Assembly: GCF_000025565.1 (NCBI RefSeq)
Contig: NC_014121.1
Span: forward strand, 4,922,216-4,986,215
Direction of reading: 5' to 3'
DNA length: 64,000 nucleotides
Source of the DNA: Enterobacter cloacae subsp. cloacae ATCC 13047
GTDB lineage: Bacteria; Pseudomonadota; Gammaproteobacteria; Enterobacterales; Enterobacteriaceae
Below, piece after piece: positions 56,698 to 64,000 of this stretch. Each line of letters starts with the position of its first letter. Position 1 is the stretch's first letter. Under the pieces are notes generated by a model that worked only from the letters and a program-made list of their open reading frames with translations, did no database searches and was not told where the DNA came from. Position numbers and translations under genes: made by a program.

Positions 56698-58032
56698 ATG
56701 ACAGAACAAACGCGTTATGGCGCTACCACCAGTGAGGGGATAGAAAAGGAGACGATGCGGAAGGTGATCTGGCGTATCCTCCCGTTTCTCATCGTCAGCT
56801 ATCTGATCTCCATTATCGATCGCGGGAACATCGGCATGGCATCGCTGCAGATGAATGAGGATCTCGGTCTTAGCAAAGCGGCATTTGGTTTCGCCAGCAG
56901 TCTCTACTTTGTGGCCTATTTTTTGTTTGAAGTTCCAAGCAATCTGGCGATGCAAAAAGTCGGCGCACGACTGTGGATCCCGCGCATTATGATCAGCTGG
57001 GGCGTCGTTTCAATGTGTATGTCATTGGTTCAGAACACTACGTCGCTCTATATCGTACGTTTTCTGCTCGGCGCTGCTGAAGCGGGCTTTTTCCCGGGCG
57101 TCGTGCTTTATCTGACCTGGTGGATCCCTTCCCGCTACCGCGCACGCATTATTGCGTCATTTATGGTTGCCATCCCGCTCGCCAACTTCATCGGCTCCCC
57201 ACTCTCCGGGCTGATTCTGTCAATGGATGGCTGGTTGGGTCTTCGCGGCTGGCATCTGCTGTTTATTATTGAAGGCTTACCCGCCGTACTGCTGGGCATT
57301 GCCGCCTGGTTTATTCTTCGCGATCGTCCTCATCAGGCAAACTGGCTCAGCAGTGAGCAGAAAAAATGGCTGGAAAGCACGCTGGAGAGCGAGCGTAATC
57401 AGCAAAAGAACATTGGACATCAAACGACGTGGCAGCTTTTGAAGCATCGCCAAATCTGGCTGATGGCACTCATTTACGCGGGCGCATCGTCTGCAGGCAC
57501 CACCATCAGCGTCTGGTCTCCTCAACTGCTTAAATCCTTCCACCTCGATAACCTGGAAACAGGCCTGCTCAACGCTATCCCTTACGGTCTGGCATCCGTT
57601 CTCATGATTATTTGGGGGCGAAACTCGGATCGTACCAACGAGCGCCGCTGGCACACCGCACTGACACTGTTCATGATTGCCGCAGGCGTGTTCGCTGCAT
57701 TTGTGAGCGTGTCGCTGCCGGCGACTATCGTGATCCTCAGCATCATGTTGATAGGTGCGTATTCCATGAAAGGGCCTTTCTGGGCGCTGGCATCCAGTTG
57801 GATGAGCAGTACTTCAGCGGCTGCAGGGCTGGCTGCGATTGGCGCTATTGCTAACCTGATCGGCGGCGCGGTCATGGTCAATGCATACGGTATTATCAAT
57901 GAGCGGACGGGCAGCTACACGCTGGCTATGCTTCCGCTGGCCACGCTGTGTGTGGCGGGAGGTATCGCAGTTCTCATTATGGGACGACAGGCCCGTAACG
58001 CTCAGCTACACGAAAAACAGGTCACGCATTAG
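56698..58032 (+). CDS. MFS transporter, anion:cation symporter (ACS) type
   Basis: A 444-residue major facilitator with 12 spans. The ACS family signature begins with DRGNIGMASLQMN near 42-54 and LYFVAYFLFEVPSN near 72-85; GAAEAGFFPG near 125-134 is diagnostic of this group, which takes up organic acid anions such as hexuronates, tartrate and phthalate. The linkage to an IclR regulator and an aldolase-like enzyme suggests a hydroxy acid. Bidirectional terminator follows. Confidence 0.9.
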   Translation: MTEQTRYGATTSEGIEKETMRKVIWRILPFLIVSYLISIIDRGNIGMASLQMNEDLGLSKAAFGFASSLYFVAYFLFEVPSNLAMQKVGARLWIPRIMISWGVVSMCMSLVQNTTSLYIVRFLLGAAEAGFFPGVVLYLTWWIPSRYRARIIASFMVAIPLANFIGSPLSGLILSMDGWLGLRGWHLLFIIEGLPAVLLGIAAWFILRDRPHQANWLSSEQKKWLESTLESERNQQKNIGHQTTWQLLKHRQIWLMALIYAGASSAGTTISVWSPQLLKSFHLDNLETGLLNAIPYGLASVLMIIWGRNSDRTNERRWHTALTLFMIAAGVFAAFVSVSLPATIVILSIMLIGAYSMKGPFWALASSWMSSTSAAAGLAAIGAIANLIGGAVMVNAYGIINERTGSYTLAMLPLATLCVAGGIAVLIMGRQARNAQLHEKQVTH

Positions 58033-58039
58033 TGATGAC

Positions 58040-58065
58040 AAAAGCGGGACGCGTGTCCCGCTTTT
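58040..58065. terminator. bidirectional terminator between MFS and IclR genes
   Basis: AAAAGCGGGAC-GCGT-GTCCCGCTTTT, an 11-bp perfect stem with A and T flanks, between convergent stops at 58032 and 58068. Confidence 0.92.
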
Positions 58066-58067
58066 CG

Positions 58068-58805
58068 TTAACCGTTTTCTTCCGCTGTATCGCTCGTTTC
58101 CCCGTAGAACTGCTGACAGAAGGGCTTGCTGGCCCCCATTTTCTGTGACAGGCGGCTGGCGGTATCGTGCATCAACTGACGAATACCTTGCTCCCTGCGA
58201 TCTTCCGTCAGTCGCGAGATGGGGCCGGTCAATGCCAGCGCCGCAATCAGTTTGTCATGAACGCCGAAGACGGGCATCGCAAACGCCGCGGTATGGGGAT
58301 CGCGGGCACCTGCCGTGTAGAGCGGAAGCGCAGGCTCACCGCCCGGCAGGGGCTCATTGAGGCCCCAATGGCGTAGAACCTTACTGATAGCAGAATCATC
58401 CAGCGGGAACTGAGTGCCGGGGAGATTGCTGTGTCGGAGCCCATGTGAGGCTTCTGCCCGAAACAGGCACAGACGTTGTCCGCCTTCTAATACATACCAG
58501 CTGGCGCTCTCCTGGGAAGCCAGGGATAAGGCCTGAAGTTCAGGCTGCACCACCCGGGAAAGATGGAAAGACTGTTCATAAAGCTTACCGAGATAAAGCA
58601 GACGAGGACCAAGCGCATAATTGCCGTCATCATGTCTGACGACATAGTTCATCCGTTCAAGAGAGTTCATTAAGCGGTAAACCGTGGTTTTGTGGTAACC
58701 CGATAGCTGCGCCAGGGCGGTTAACGTCAGGCTTTCATCGCCAGGACGGAAGCAATCCAGTAAAGCCAGCGCCTTCTCAACCGCTACAACGCCTTCATTC
58801 CCCAT
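58068..58805 (-). CDS. IclR-family transcriptional regulator
   Basis: A 245-residue regulator. Winged HTH in about 8-60 (FRPGDESLTLTALAQLSGYHKTTVYRLMNSL, in parts; recognition helix HKTTVYRLM), and the C-terminal effector domain from about 85. AAGGAG is 6 bases before the chosen ATG (58805); another ATG is one codon earlier. Divergent from the RraA/dehydrogenase operon and convergent with the MFS gene, it probably controls both. Confidence 0.88.
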   Translation of the reverse strand: MGNEGVVAVEKALALLDCFRPGDESLTLTALAQLSGYHKTTVYRLMNSLERMNYVVRHDDGNYALGPRLLYLGKLYEQSFHLSRVVQPELQALSLASQESASWYVLEGGQRLCLFRAEASHGLRHSNLPGTQFPLDDSAISKVLRHWGLNEPLPGGEPALPLYTAGARDPHTAAFAMPVFGVHDKLIAALALTGPISRLTEDRREQGIRQLMHDTASRLSQKMGASKPFCQQFYGETSDTAEENG

Positions 58806-58890
58806 CATTATCTCCTTTTCAGCCCGGCAGAGAGTGTACCTCAAATTTTGTGAGTCACTTCGTGTTTACATCACAAACCCCTTCTCAGGT

Positions 58891-58929
58891 CTGGCTAAAA
58901 GGAAAGCAACACCGCTATAGTTGTTTTGT
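58891..58929 (+). promoter_or_regulatory. 39-bp promoter module, copy B (before RraA-like gene)
   Basis: CTGGCTAAAAGGAAAGCAAC then ACCGCTATAGTTGTTTTGT, gapless match to copy A. TATAGT at 58916-58921 is the -10. It ends 45 bases before the RraA-like start, and a direct repeat ATTGTACAC (58930-58938 and 58943-58951) follows at once. Confidence 0.75.
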
Positions 58930-58951
58930 ATTGTACACCTGCATTGTACAC
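58930..58951 (+). promoter_or_regulatory. direct repeat ATTGTACAC x2, candidate operator
   Basis: ATTGTACAC at 58930-58938 and again at 58943-58951, start to start 13 bases, each with the self-complementary core TGTACA. It lies just after the -10 of copy B and is missing from copy A, so it may mark repression specific to the RraA operon. Confidence 0.55.
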
Positions 58952-58974
58952 AGTAAAACAATATGGAGAGAGTC

Positions 58975-59667
58975 ATGTCCGTTTCTGAAAAATCATTGAT
59001 AAACCGCCAGTTCGAACGCGTATCGGCTGAAGAGGTACGCCAGGCCGCCGAATATCAGGCAGCCATACTGGCGGATGTCGCCGGGCGCCGCGGTACGCTG
59101 CATGGACGAATCAAACCGTTGGCATCGCACATGTCCGTTGCGGGTCCGGCTGTTACCGTTGAGGTGCGTCCGGGGGATAATCTGGCCATTCATGCCGCGA
59201 TGGCCGTTGCCCAGCCCGGCGATGTCCTGGTTGTCGATGGAAAAGGCGATCTGAGCTGCGCGCTACTGGGTGAAATCATGGCCACCCAGGCTCAGGCGAG
59301 CGGTATTGCAGGGATCATTATCGACGGAGCGGTACGTGACGCCGACACACTGAGTAAGGGTAACTATCCCGTTTTCTCTGCTGGTCTGAATCCCTGCGGC
59401 CCGACAAAGTCCATTTCTGGCCGGGTGAACCACCCCATTTCCGTTGCCGGGGCGACAGTGCATGCCGGAGATTTGGTAGTGGCCGATATCGACGGCGTGG
59501 TGGTGATCCCACGCGAGGAAGTTAAGCAGATTATCAGTCTGGCAAAAGGGAAGCTGGAGATGGAGACCAAACGTCTTGCTGCTATTCGTGAGGGCGATTT
59601 ACGCCCACACTGGCTCAATGACGCGCTGCGTAAGGCGGGCATGCTGGCAGACGGGGAGACGCTGTAA
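58975..59667 (+). CDS. RraA-fold protein, 4-hydroxy-4-methyl-2-oxoglutarate aldolase-like
   Basis: A 230-residue RraA/MenG-fold protein. Characteristic residues: HAAMAVAQPGDVLVVDGKGD near 64-83 (Gly/Asp cluster) and IIDGAVRDADTLSKGNYPVF with the catalytic Arg-Asp pair near 116-123. RraA-family enzymes act as HMG/CHA aldolases or oxaloacetate decarboxylases; the RNase E inhibitor RraA proper is shorter (161 residues). The 70-residue extra length and operon with a dehydrogenase favour an aldolase. Ends overlapping the next gene by 1 base. Confidence 0.85.
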   Translation: MSVSEKSLINRQFERVSAEEVRQAAEYQAAILADVAGRRGTLHGRIKPLASHMSVAGPAVTVEVRPGDNLAIHAAMAVAQPGDVLVVDGKGDLSCALLGEIMATQAQASGIAGIIIDGAVRDADTLSKGNYPVFSAGLNPCGPTKSISGRVNHPISVAGATVHAGDLVVADIDGVVVIPREEVKQIISLAKGKLEMETKRLAAIREGDLRPHWLNDALRKAGMLADGETL

Positions 59668-60620
59668 TGGCAAATAAGAAGGTGGTCCTGGTAACCGGGA
59701 GCGACCTGGCAGAGCAGGCCATGGCGATATTGCACGACTTTGAGGTGGTGTTTGCGGGTCGTCAGCCCACGGAGGATGAGCTGATTGCACTGTGTGAACA
59801 GCATAATCCGGTGGCAATACTGGTACGTTACGGCAAGATTAGCGCGAAAATCATGGATGCAGCACCAGCCCTGCAGGTTATTTCCAAGCACGGAAGCGGG
59901 ATTGATGTGATAGACCAGGCGGCAGCGGCTGAGCGTAATATCGCCGTCCGCTCTGCACCGGGAGCTAACGCGGCGGCGGTGGCTGAACACACCTGGGCAT
60001 TAATTCTCGCCTGCGCCAAATCGGTGGTATCGCTGGATACGCGACTGCGACAGGGGCACTGGGATAAAGCCACGCATAAATCCATCGAACTGGAAGGACT
60101 CACGCTGGGACTGATCGGGCTGGGGGCTATTGGCTCACGGGTAGCACAGATCGGTCACGTCTTTAGTATGCGGGTTCTTGCTTACGATCCCTATGCTCAA
60201 TCAATGCCTTCCATATGCGAGCGTACTGATACTCTGACCGACCTACTTTCCCGTTCCGATGTGATTTCTTTGCATTGTCCGCTCACCGACGATAATCGGG
60301 GCATGATCAATACGAAAACGCTCGCATACGTTAAGCCAAACGCTATTCTGGTGAATACGGCACGCGGCGGCTTGATTGACGATGGGTCATTGCTCGCGGC
60401 GCTAGAGAATCGAACCTTGCACAGCGCGGGGCTGGACAGCTTTACCAGCGAACCACTGACCGCTCCGCACCTCTGGCAGGGGGTCGAGAACGTCATTATC
60501 TCTCCGCATATTGGCGGCGTCAGCGCAGCATCGTATATCAAAATGGGCACCGCGGCGGCCAGCAATATTGTAGACGTTGTAAGTGAAGCTGAAGAAACAA
60601 CGCTTACCGCGAGCCGCTAA
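59667..60620 (+). CDS. D-2-hydroxyacid dehydrogenase (NAD-dependent)
   Basis: A 317-residue dehydrogenase of the D-isomer specific 2-hydroxyacid family. N-terminal catalytic and Rossmann domains; NAD site GLIGLGAIGSRVA near 149-161, active-site Arg-Glu-His with NTARGG near 230-235 and SPHIGG near 279-284. Start overlaps the preceding gene (TAATG). It might reduce or oxidise a hydroxy acid released by the RraA-like enzyme; which direction is unclear. Confidence 0.9.
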   Translation: MANKKVVLVTGSDLAEQAMAILHDFEVVFAGRQPTEDELIALCEQHNPVAILVRYGKISAKIMDAAPALQVISKHGSGIDVIDQAAAAERNIAVRSAPGANAAAVAEHTWALILACAKSVVSLDTRLRQGHWDKATHKSIELEGLTLGLIGLGAIGSRVAQIGHVFSMRVLAYDPYAQSMPSICERTDTLTDLLSRSDVISLHCPLTDDNRGMINTKTLAYVKPNAILVNTARGGLIDDGSLLAALENRTLHSAGLDSFTSEPLTAPHLWQGVENVIISPHIGGVSAASYIKMGTAAASNIVDVVSEAEETTLTASR

Positions 60621-60651
60621 TCCAAAATGAACTCCCTCAGGGCTTCTCTGC

Positions 60652-60706
60652 TGTGTAGAGACATTAAAGTTGTATCCTTTAACCTGAAAAAGACTTTAAA
60701 GTTGTA
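60652..60706. mobile_element. candidate Tn7-like transposon end
   Basis: TGTGTAGAGACATTAAAGTT starts at 60652. GACATTAAAGTTGTA (60660-60674) and GACTTTAAAGTTGTA (60692-60706) repeat 32 bases apart with one change, as expected for TnsB-type binding sites inside a 5'-TGT end. The spot is 31 bases past the dehydrogenase and just outside the pco genes; pco/sil clusters are often carried on Tn7-like elements with pcoE nearest one end. The partner end is outside the window. Confidence 0.5.
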
Positions 60707-60897
60707 AAGTTTTAAAAAAACACATACAAAACATGATGCTAAGTGTGTATCACACGCTGTTCCAACATTATGCCTTGATGTTCTTGCAGGAACTGCAATT
60801 TACAGGAGGAAAAAGGTGTTTTTGTAGTTATCTGGCGTTACGTGACAGTGTTGGTCAGATACTTCCACCTCTTCAGAGTTAAAGTTTGATATATGGG

Positions 60898-60924
60898 AAA
60901 AAAAACGCTCCCGGACGGGAGCGT
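60898..60924 (-). terminator. pcoE terminator
   Basis: ACGCTCCCG-GA-CGGGAGCGT followed on the minus strand by TTTTTTT; 50 bases beyond the pcoE stop. Confidence 0.9.
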
Positions 60925-60974
60925 AAGCCAGTGACTTCGGCGTCAAATGAGGGTCTAACAAGTGGAGCTGCGGG

Positions 60975-61409
60975 TTAATTCTGGGTGATCTGACTGCGAT
61001 GCTTATCAGCCTGCTGCTGGTGAACAACGGAAGACTGACCATTATTCGCCTTCTCATGTACAGCTGCGGCCTTCTCATGCTCGCTCATTTCAGAAAATGA
61101 CTTTGCTGTTTCGTTGGTAGCTCCGGGTTTAGCTTTCATCATTTTTTTATGCATTTCAGCCATGTCCTGGTGGGCAGCAGAATTGCTGTTTTGCATCATG
61201 TCATGGGACATTGCGGCCTGATCGTGACTGCTCATATCCATCATTGTCATGCTGTCTCCCTGAATTGCACTTTTTTCAGCAGATGACTGCATCTGGTGGG
61301 CAGGTGCCTGTGCATTATTTACCTGGTCATGCATGTTCATTGTCTCTGCAGCCATGGCAGATGAAGCGGCAGCCATAATGGCAACAAATGATACGAGAAT
61401 CTTTTTCAT
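60975..61409 (-). CDS. pcoE: periplasmic copper-binding protein PcoE
   Basis: A 144-residue protein: signal peptide MKKILVSFVAIMAAASSAMA, then a Met/His-rich chain with clusters such as MTMMDMSSHDQAAMSHDMM near 54-72. It binds copper in the periplasm as a first-line buffer. The ATG at 61409 gives the known PcoE length. It has its own promoter with a copper box (61584-61599), separate from pcoABCDRS. Confidence 0.95.
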   Translation of the reverse strand: MKKILVSFVAIMAAASSAMAAETMNMHDQVNNAQAPAHQMQSSAEKSAIQGDSMTMMDMSSHDQAAMSHDMMQNSNSAAHQDMAEMHKKMMKAKPGATNETAKSFSEMSEHEKAAAVHEKANNGQSSVVHQQQADKHRSQITQN

Positions 61410-61583
61410 GGTTGGGTCTCCGGTGTTTACATACCCAAACAATCAATGGCTTATAACAGAGAAAGCAGTTGATCTCAGGGCGGGTTAATCATCACTCCAG
61501 GAACCAGGTGATTGTGTTATCACGCTGCTCCTGATTTATGAATAATTATAAAAAACCGCCTCTGTTTATCGCGTGACTGAATG

Positions 61584-61599
61584 ATGACTATTTTGTCAC
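61584..61599 (-). promoter_or_regulatory. copper box for pcoE (PcoR/CusR site)
   Basis: ATGACTATTTTGTCAC matches ATGACAA-N2-TTGTCAT at 12 of 14 positions. On the minus strand a TATAAT -10 (61545-61550) is 34 bases downstream, with no good -35, as for an activated promoter. Confidence 0.8.
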
Positions 61600-61626
61600 C
61601 TTCCAGGTTTCTCCTGAACAACGGGA

Positions 61627-63027
61627 TTAATCCATTAACAGGCGCACTTTGAACACAATTTCACGCCCCTGCTGTTCTGCTGACAGCTCGCCGCCGTGAG
61701 CATGAATGATCGACCTTGTAATTGATAATCCCAGCCCCGCGCCTTCCGTGTTGTAGAACCTTGATGAGTCTGCGCGATAGAACCGGTCAAACAAACGTTC
61801 CAGATTAGCGGGAACCTGGCCGGACATCGTATTCGTAATCATCACGTTCACACAGTCACTGTCACGCTCAAGGTGTATCGCTGTACAGGTGTTATCGGGA
61901 GAATACTTGATTGCATTGGAAAGCAGGTTACTGAAAGCACGTCGGAGCATATCGCTGTCTCCGGCAACAACGCCCTCTCCTTCAACCGTGATTGTCTTTC
62001 CTGTTTCGTCTGCCAGGGGCTCGAACAACTCACGTAATTCATTCAGTTCGGCTGCCAGATCCACATCATGTTTATCCAGCCGCAGCAGACCATGCTCTGA
62101 ACGTGCCAGAAAAAGCATGTCACTGGTCATTCGTGACAACCTTTTCAGTTCTTCCAGGTTAGCGAATAAAATTTCGCGGTAATGCGAAACATCCCTTTCC
62201 TTAGCCAGTGCAAACTGCGTCTGCATCATCAGATTACTGACTGGTGTGCGCAGCTCATGCGCGATGTCAGACGAGAAATCTGACAGTTTCCGGAATGCCC
62301 CCTCCAGGCGATCAAACATATTATTGAACTCCTGCATGGTCTCAGAGATTTCCGGCGGAGCCAGATCGGGATTTAGACGCTGATCCAGGCTGTGTACGGT
62401 CATGGAGGAAGCCAGACTGGTCATTTCCCGTAGCGGTTTCAGACCAATACGTGTGGTCAGCCAGCCCAGAAAAACAGAAATAAAGACCAGACCGATATTG
62501 AACCAGAACAGCCAGGTACTGAGTTTGTCCATAAACAGGGTGTGATACCCAGTATCCGTGGCAACCGTAATGATGACATGTTTGCTTTTACCCTGTTCCG
62601 GCGTCACGGCAACCCGCCGCGAGATACTGCGGTACACGGTGTTATTTTCTTCCGTCTGGATCATATAGTCGAGAATATCACCCGACTTATTAAGCAGGAC
62701 CGCTGGAACAACAGAATTTTTGGCATAGAGTTCAACAATTTTTTCATTTTCCATGTTTTTTATAGAAATGAATAAGCCATTGTGCCCCACCATCGCATCG
62801 TTTATTTTTTCTGATAATGACTTAATATCCGTTTTGTTCCTGAACGTCTCTGTTTTAAGAAACTCTTCGGTGAGCTGAAGTTTACCTGTCAGAAAATCGC
62901 GGTCCTGATTATCGAAATAGCCATTAAGGGTGCTAATCAGGATAAAACTTGATAACCACCATACCGTAAGCATCACCGCAGAAAAAATCAGGCTCAGGCG
63001 TGTGGTCAGGGAAATTTTGAACCTCAC
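61627..63027 (-). CDS. pcoS: copper sensor histidine kinase PcoS
   Basis: Two spans (residues 8-32 and about 170-192) flank a periplasmic sensor loop, then HAMP, HisKA with phosphorylated His257 in [11 protein letters not shown], and HATPase ([13 protein letters not shown] near 365, GAGLGLSI near 430). 466 residues, the full PcoS length. It overlaps the pcoR stop by 4 bases. Confidence 0.95.
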   Translation of the reverse strand: MRFKISLTTRLSLIFSAVMLTVWWLSSFILISTLNGYFDNQDRDFLTGKLQLTEEFLKTETFRNKTDIKSLSEKINDAMVGHNGLFISIKNMENEKIVELYAKNSVVPAVLLNKSGDILDYMIQTEENNTVYRSISRRVAVTPEQGKSKHVIITVATDTGYHTLFMDKLSTWLFWFNIGLVFISVFLGWLTTRIGLKPLREMTSLASSMTVHSLDQRLNPDLAPPEISETMQEFNNMFDRLEGAFRKLSDFSSDIAHELRTPVSNLMMQTQFALAKERDVSHYREILFANLEELKRLSRMTSDMLFLARSEHGLLRLDKHDVDLAAELNELRELFEPLADETGKTITVEGEGVVAGDSDMLRRAFSNLLSNAIKYSPDNTCTAIHLERDSDCVNVMITNTMSGQVPANLERLFDRFYRADSSRFYNTEGAGLGLSITRSIIHAHGGELSAEQQGREIVFKVRLLMD

Positions 63028-63704
63028 TCTTCTCTGATCTCCAGGACATATCCGGCACCGCGAACGGTATGGATCAGTTTTGGCTCAAAGTCATCATCAA
63101 TTTTACTTCTCAGACGTCTCACGGCGACATCAATCACATTCGTATCACTGTCAAAATTCATGTTCCAGACCAGGGACGAGATAAGACTCCTGGGTAACAC
63201 TTCTCCGGTGCGTTGCAGCAGCAACTCAAGCAGAACGTATTCTTTACCGGTGAGATGGATCTTCTTCCCCGAACGGATCACGGTCCGGCGCACCATATCA
63301 ACGGTCATATCGGCGATGGTGCAGACTGTTGCGGCCTGCGAGCGTGCCCGGCGCAGTAGGGTTCTTACACGTGCAACCAGCTCCGTAAAATCAAAGGGCT
63401 TAATCAGGTAGTCATCTGCGCCAAGCTCCAGTCCTTTCACTTTGTCCCGCACGTTGTCCTTTGCGGTTAAAAACAGGACCGGTTCTTCGTGCCCGGACTC
63501 CCTCAGTGCGCTGATGATTTGCCACCCGTCGAGGAAAGGCAGCATCACGTCCAGTATTATCAAATCATACTGTCCCTTCGACGCGGCCCCGAGACCATCG
63601 CGGCCATTATTAAAGAGATCGGCCTGATAGCCTTCCTCAACCAGTCCCTGCTGCAGGTAACGACCTGTTTTTTGTTCGTCTTCAACGATTAAAATACGCT
63701 GCAT
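63024..63704 (-). CDS. pcoR: copper response regulator PcoR
   Basis: OmpR-type regulator, 226 residues from [11 protein letters not shown]. Phospho-acceptor Asp52 in [11 protein letters not shown], conserved Lys in LIKPFDF near 102, then a winged-helix DNA-binding domain ([13 protein letters not shown] near 195-207). The ORF begins two codons earlier at ATG 63710, but the known family start is 63704. Activates pcoE and pcoA promoters. Confidence 0.95.
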   Translation of the reverse strand: MQRILIVEDEQKTGRYLQQGLVEEGYQADLFNNGRDGLGAASKGQYDLIILDVMLPFLDGWQIISALRESGHEEPVLFLTAKDNVRDKVKGLELGADDYLIKPFDFTELVARVRTLLRRARSQAATVCTIADMTVDMVRRTVIRSGKKIHLTGKEYVLLELLLQRTGEVLPRSLISSLVWNMNFDSDTNVIDVAVRRLRSKIDDDFEPKLIHTVRGAGYVLEIREE

Positions 63705-63758
63705 GGTCAACTCGCTGATATGAAAGTAAAAATCTCACGCATGAGCTTTGGCTGTCCC

Positions 63759-64000
63759 CTAGCTGACCTGAGACGGAGCAAGCATTCCGAGCCACGCTAC
63801 GGCGCCCAGAATGATAATCGCAACAACGAATTCTGTCAGGATGCTGTTTCGCATCAGGGCAACGCTGCGATCATAATTCCCTTCCCTGACCATAACTTCA
63901 AGCCGGGGACCCAGGTGAAACCGGTTTGCTGCAGCCAGAAGAAGCATCAGAACAAACAGAGCCGTCTTGGCAAGCAATATCCTCCCCCAGGAACTGTTGA
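63759..64000 (-). CDS. pcoD: copper resistance protein PcoD, 3' part only
   Basis: C-terminal 79 codons of the inner-membrane copper importer PcoD (CopD family), full length about 309. The frame continues off the window edge, reading [15 protein letters not shown]; the ORF's TTG at 63977 is not a start. Two spans are visible. PcoD feeds copper to the periplasmic PcoC system. Confidence 0.9.

Larger units (their letters stand above)
60621..60974. other. boundary region dehydrogenase / pcoE (about 350 bp, no gene)
   Basis: Contains the candidate transposon end (60652-60706), an AT-rich stretch and the pcoE terminator. No coding ORF is apparent. Base composition shifts toward AT from about 60660. 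Confidence 0.6.

Noticed and set aside
61410..61442. Longer pcoE start at 61442
   Set aside because: The extra 11 residues have no homology and no ribosome site; the 144-residue form starts with an ideal signal peptide.
63759..63977. A 72-residue standalone protein at the window end
   Set aside because: The frame is open to the edge of the window and reads PcoD sequence upstream of the TTG, so it is the C-terminus of pcoD.
1..64000. CRISPR array, tRNA or rRNA genes
   Set aside because: No regularly spaced repeats with unique spacers and no cloverleaf or rRNA-like sequence were noticed on either strand.

Overview
The window looks like a chromosomal segment of an Enterobacteriaceae member close to Enterobacter (cloacae complex or a near relative). 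The gene order from ggt through rpoH, ftsXEY, zntA, tusA and yhhQ to yhhT is the conserved enteric core order, and proteins match Escherichia coli counterparts almost residue for residue. The accessory content is more Enterobacter-like: an arn operon beside acpT, a phenolic acid decarboxylase with a LysR regulator, and a chromosomal pco copper cluster. The genus is inferred from recalled family sequences; no search was run.

Layout. 1-5.8 kb: 5' end of ggt (minus), yhhA, then the glycerol-3-phosphate/glycerophosphodiester uptake operon ugpBAECQ (minus), with two tandem Pho boxes before ugpB and a BIME between ugpB and ugpA. 6-13 kb: the branched-chain amino acid system livKHMGF and livJ, with panM between. 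13-18.8 kb: a 4-aminobutyrate transaminase, rpoH with a sigma-E promoter overlapping a DnaA box, and ftsYEX. 18.9-30.3 kb: rsmD, yhhL, yhhM, yhhN, zntA (ideal ZntR promoter), an added three-gene TRAP transporter, tusA, yhhQ with a preQ1-I-type riboswitch, dcrB, yhhS and yhhT.

30.4-44.6 kb: an aryl polyene (APE) cluster in the published order apeC to apeR: two carrier proteins, three ketosynthase-type proteins plus ketoreductase and dehydratases for the polyene, an AMP ligase for the aryl starter, a glycosyltransferase/acyltransferase, and export proteins of LolA, MMPL and lipoprotein type. It lies between yhhT and acpT. The adjacent acpT carries an in-frame stop exactly at the metal-binding glutamate of its GCDIE motif, so the linked phosphopantetheinyl transferase appears dead.

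44.5-51.9 kb: arnBCADTEF (minus), which adds 4-amino-4-deoxy-L-arabinose to lipid A, with a candidate PmrA box upstream. 52-56.4 kb: padC, a divergent LysR regulator, an SDR, a HAD hydrolase and a TerC-family membrane protein with a long leader. 56.6-60.6 kb: a small catabolic cassette of MFS transporter, IclR regulator, RraA-fold aldolase-like protein and D-2-hydroxyacid dehydrogenase. Its two outward promoters share a gapless 39-bp element, so transporter and enzymes are probably one regulon; the substrate is unknown.

60.65-64 kb: the 3' part of a pco copper-resistance cluster (pcoE, pcoS, pcoR, truncated pcoD, all minus). A TGT-starting boundary with repeated GACWTTAAAGTTGTA units at 60652 looks like the end of a Tn7-like element, consistent with pco genes riding on such transposons. 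A short palindromic family (CCCTCACCC...CTCTCCC...GGGAGAGGG) recurs five times in this window, always at gene 3' ends.
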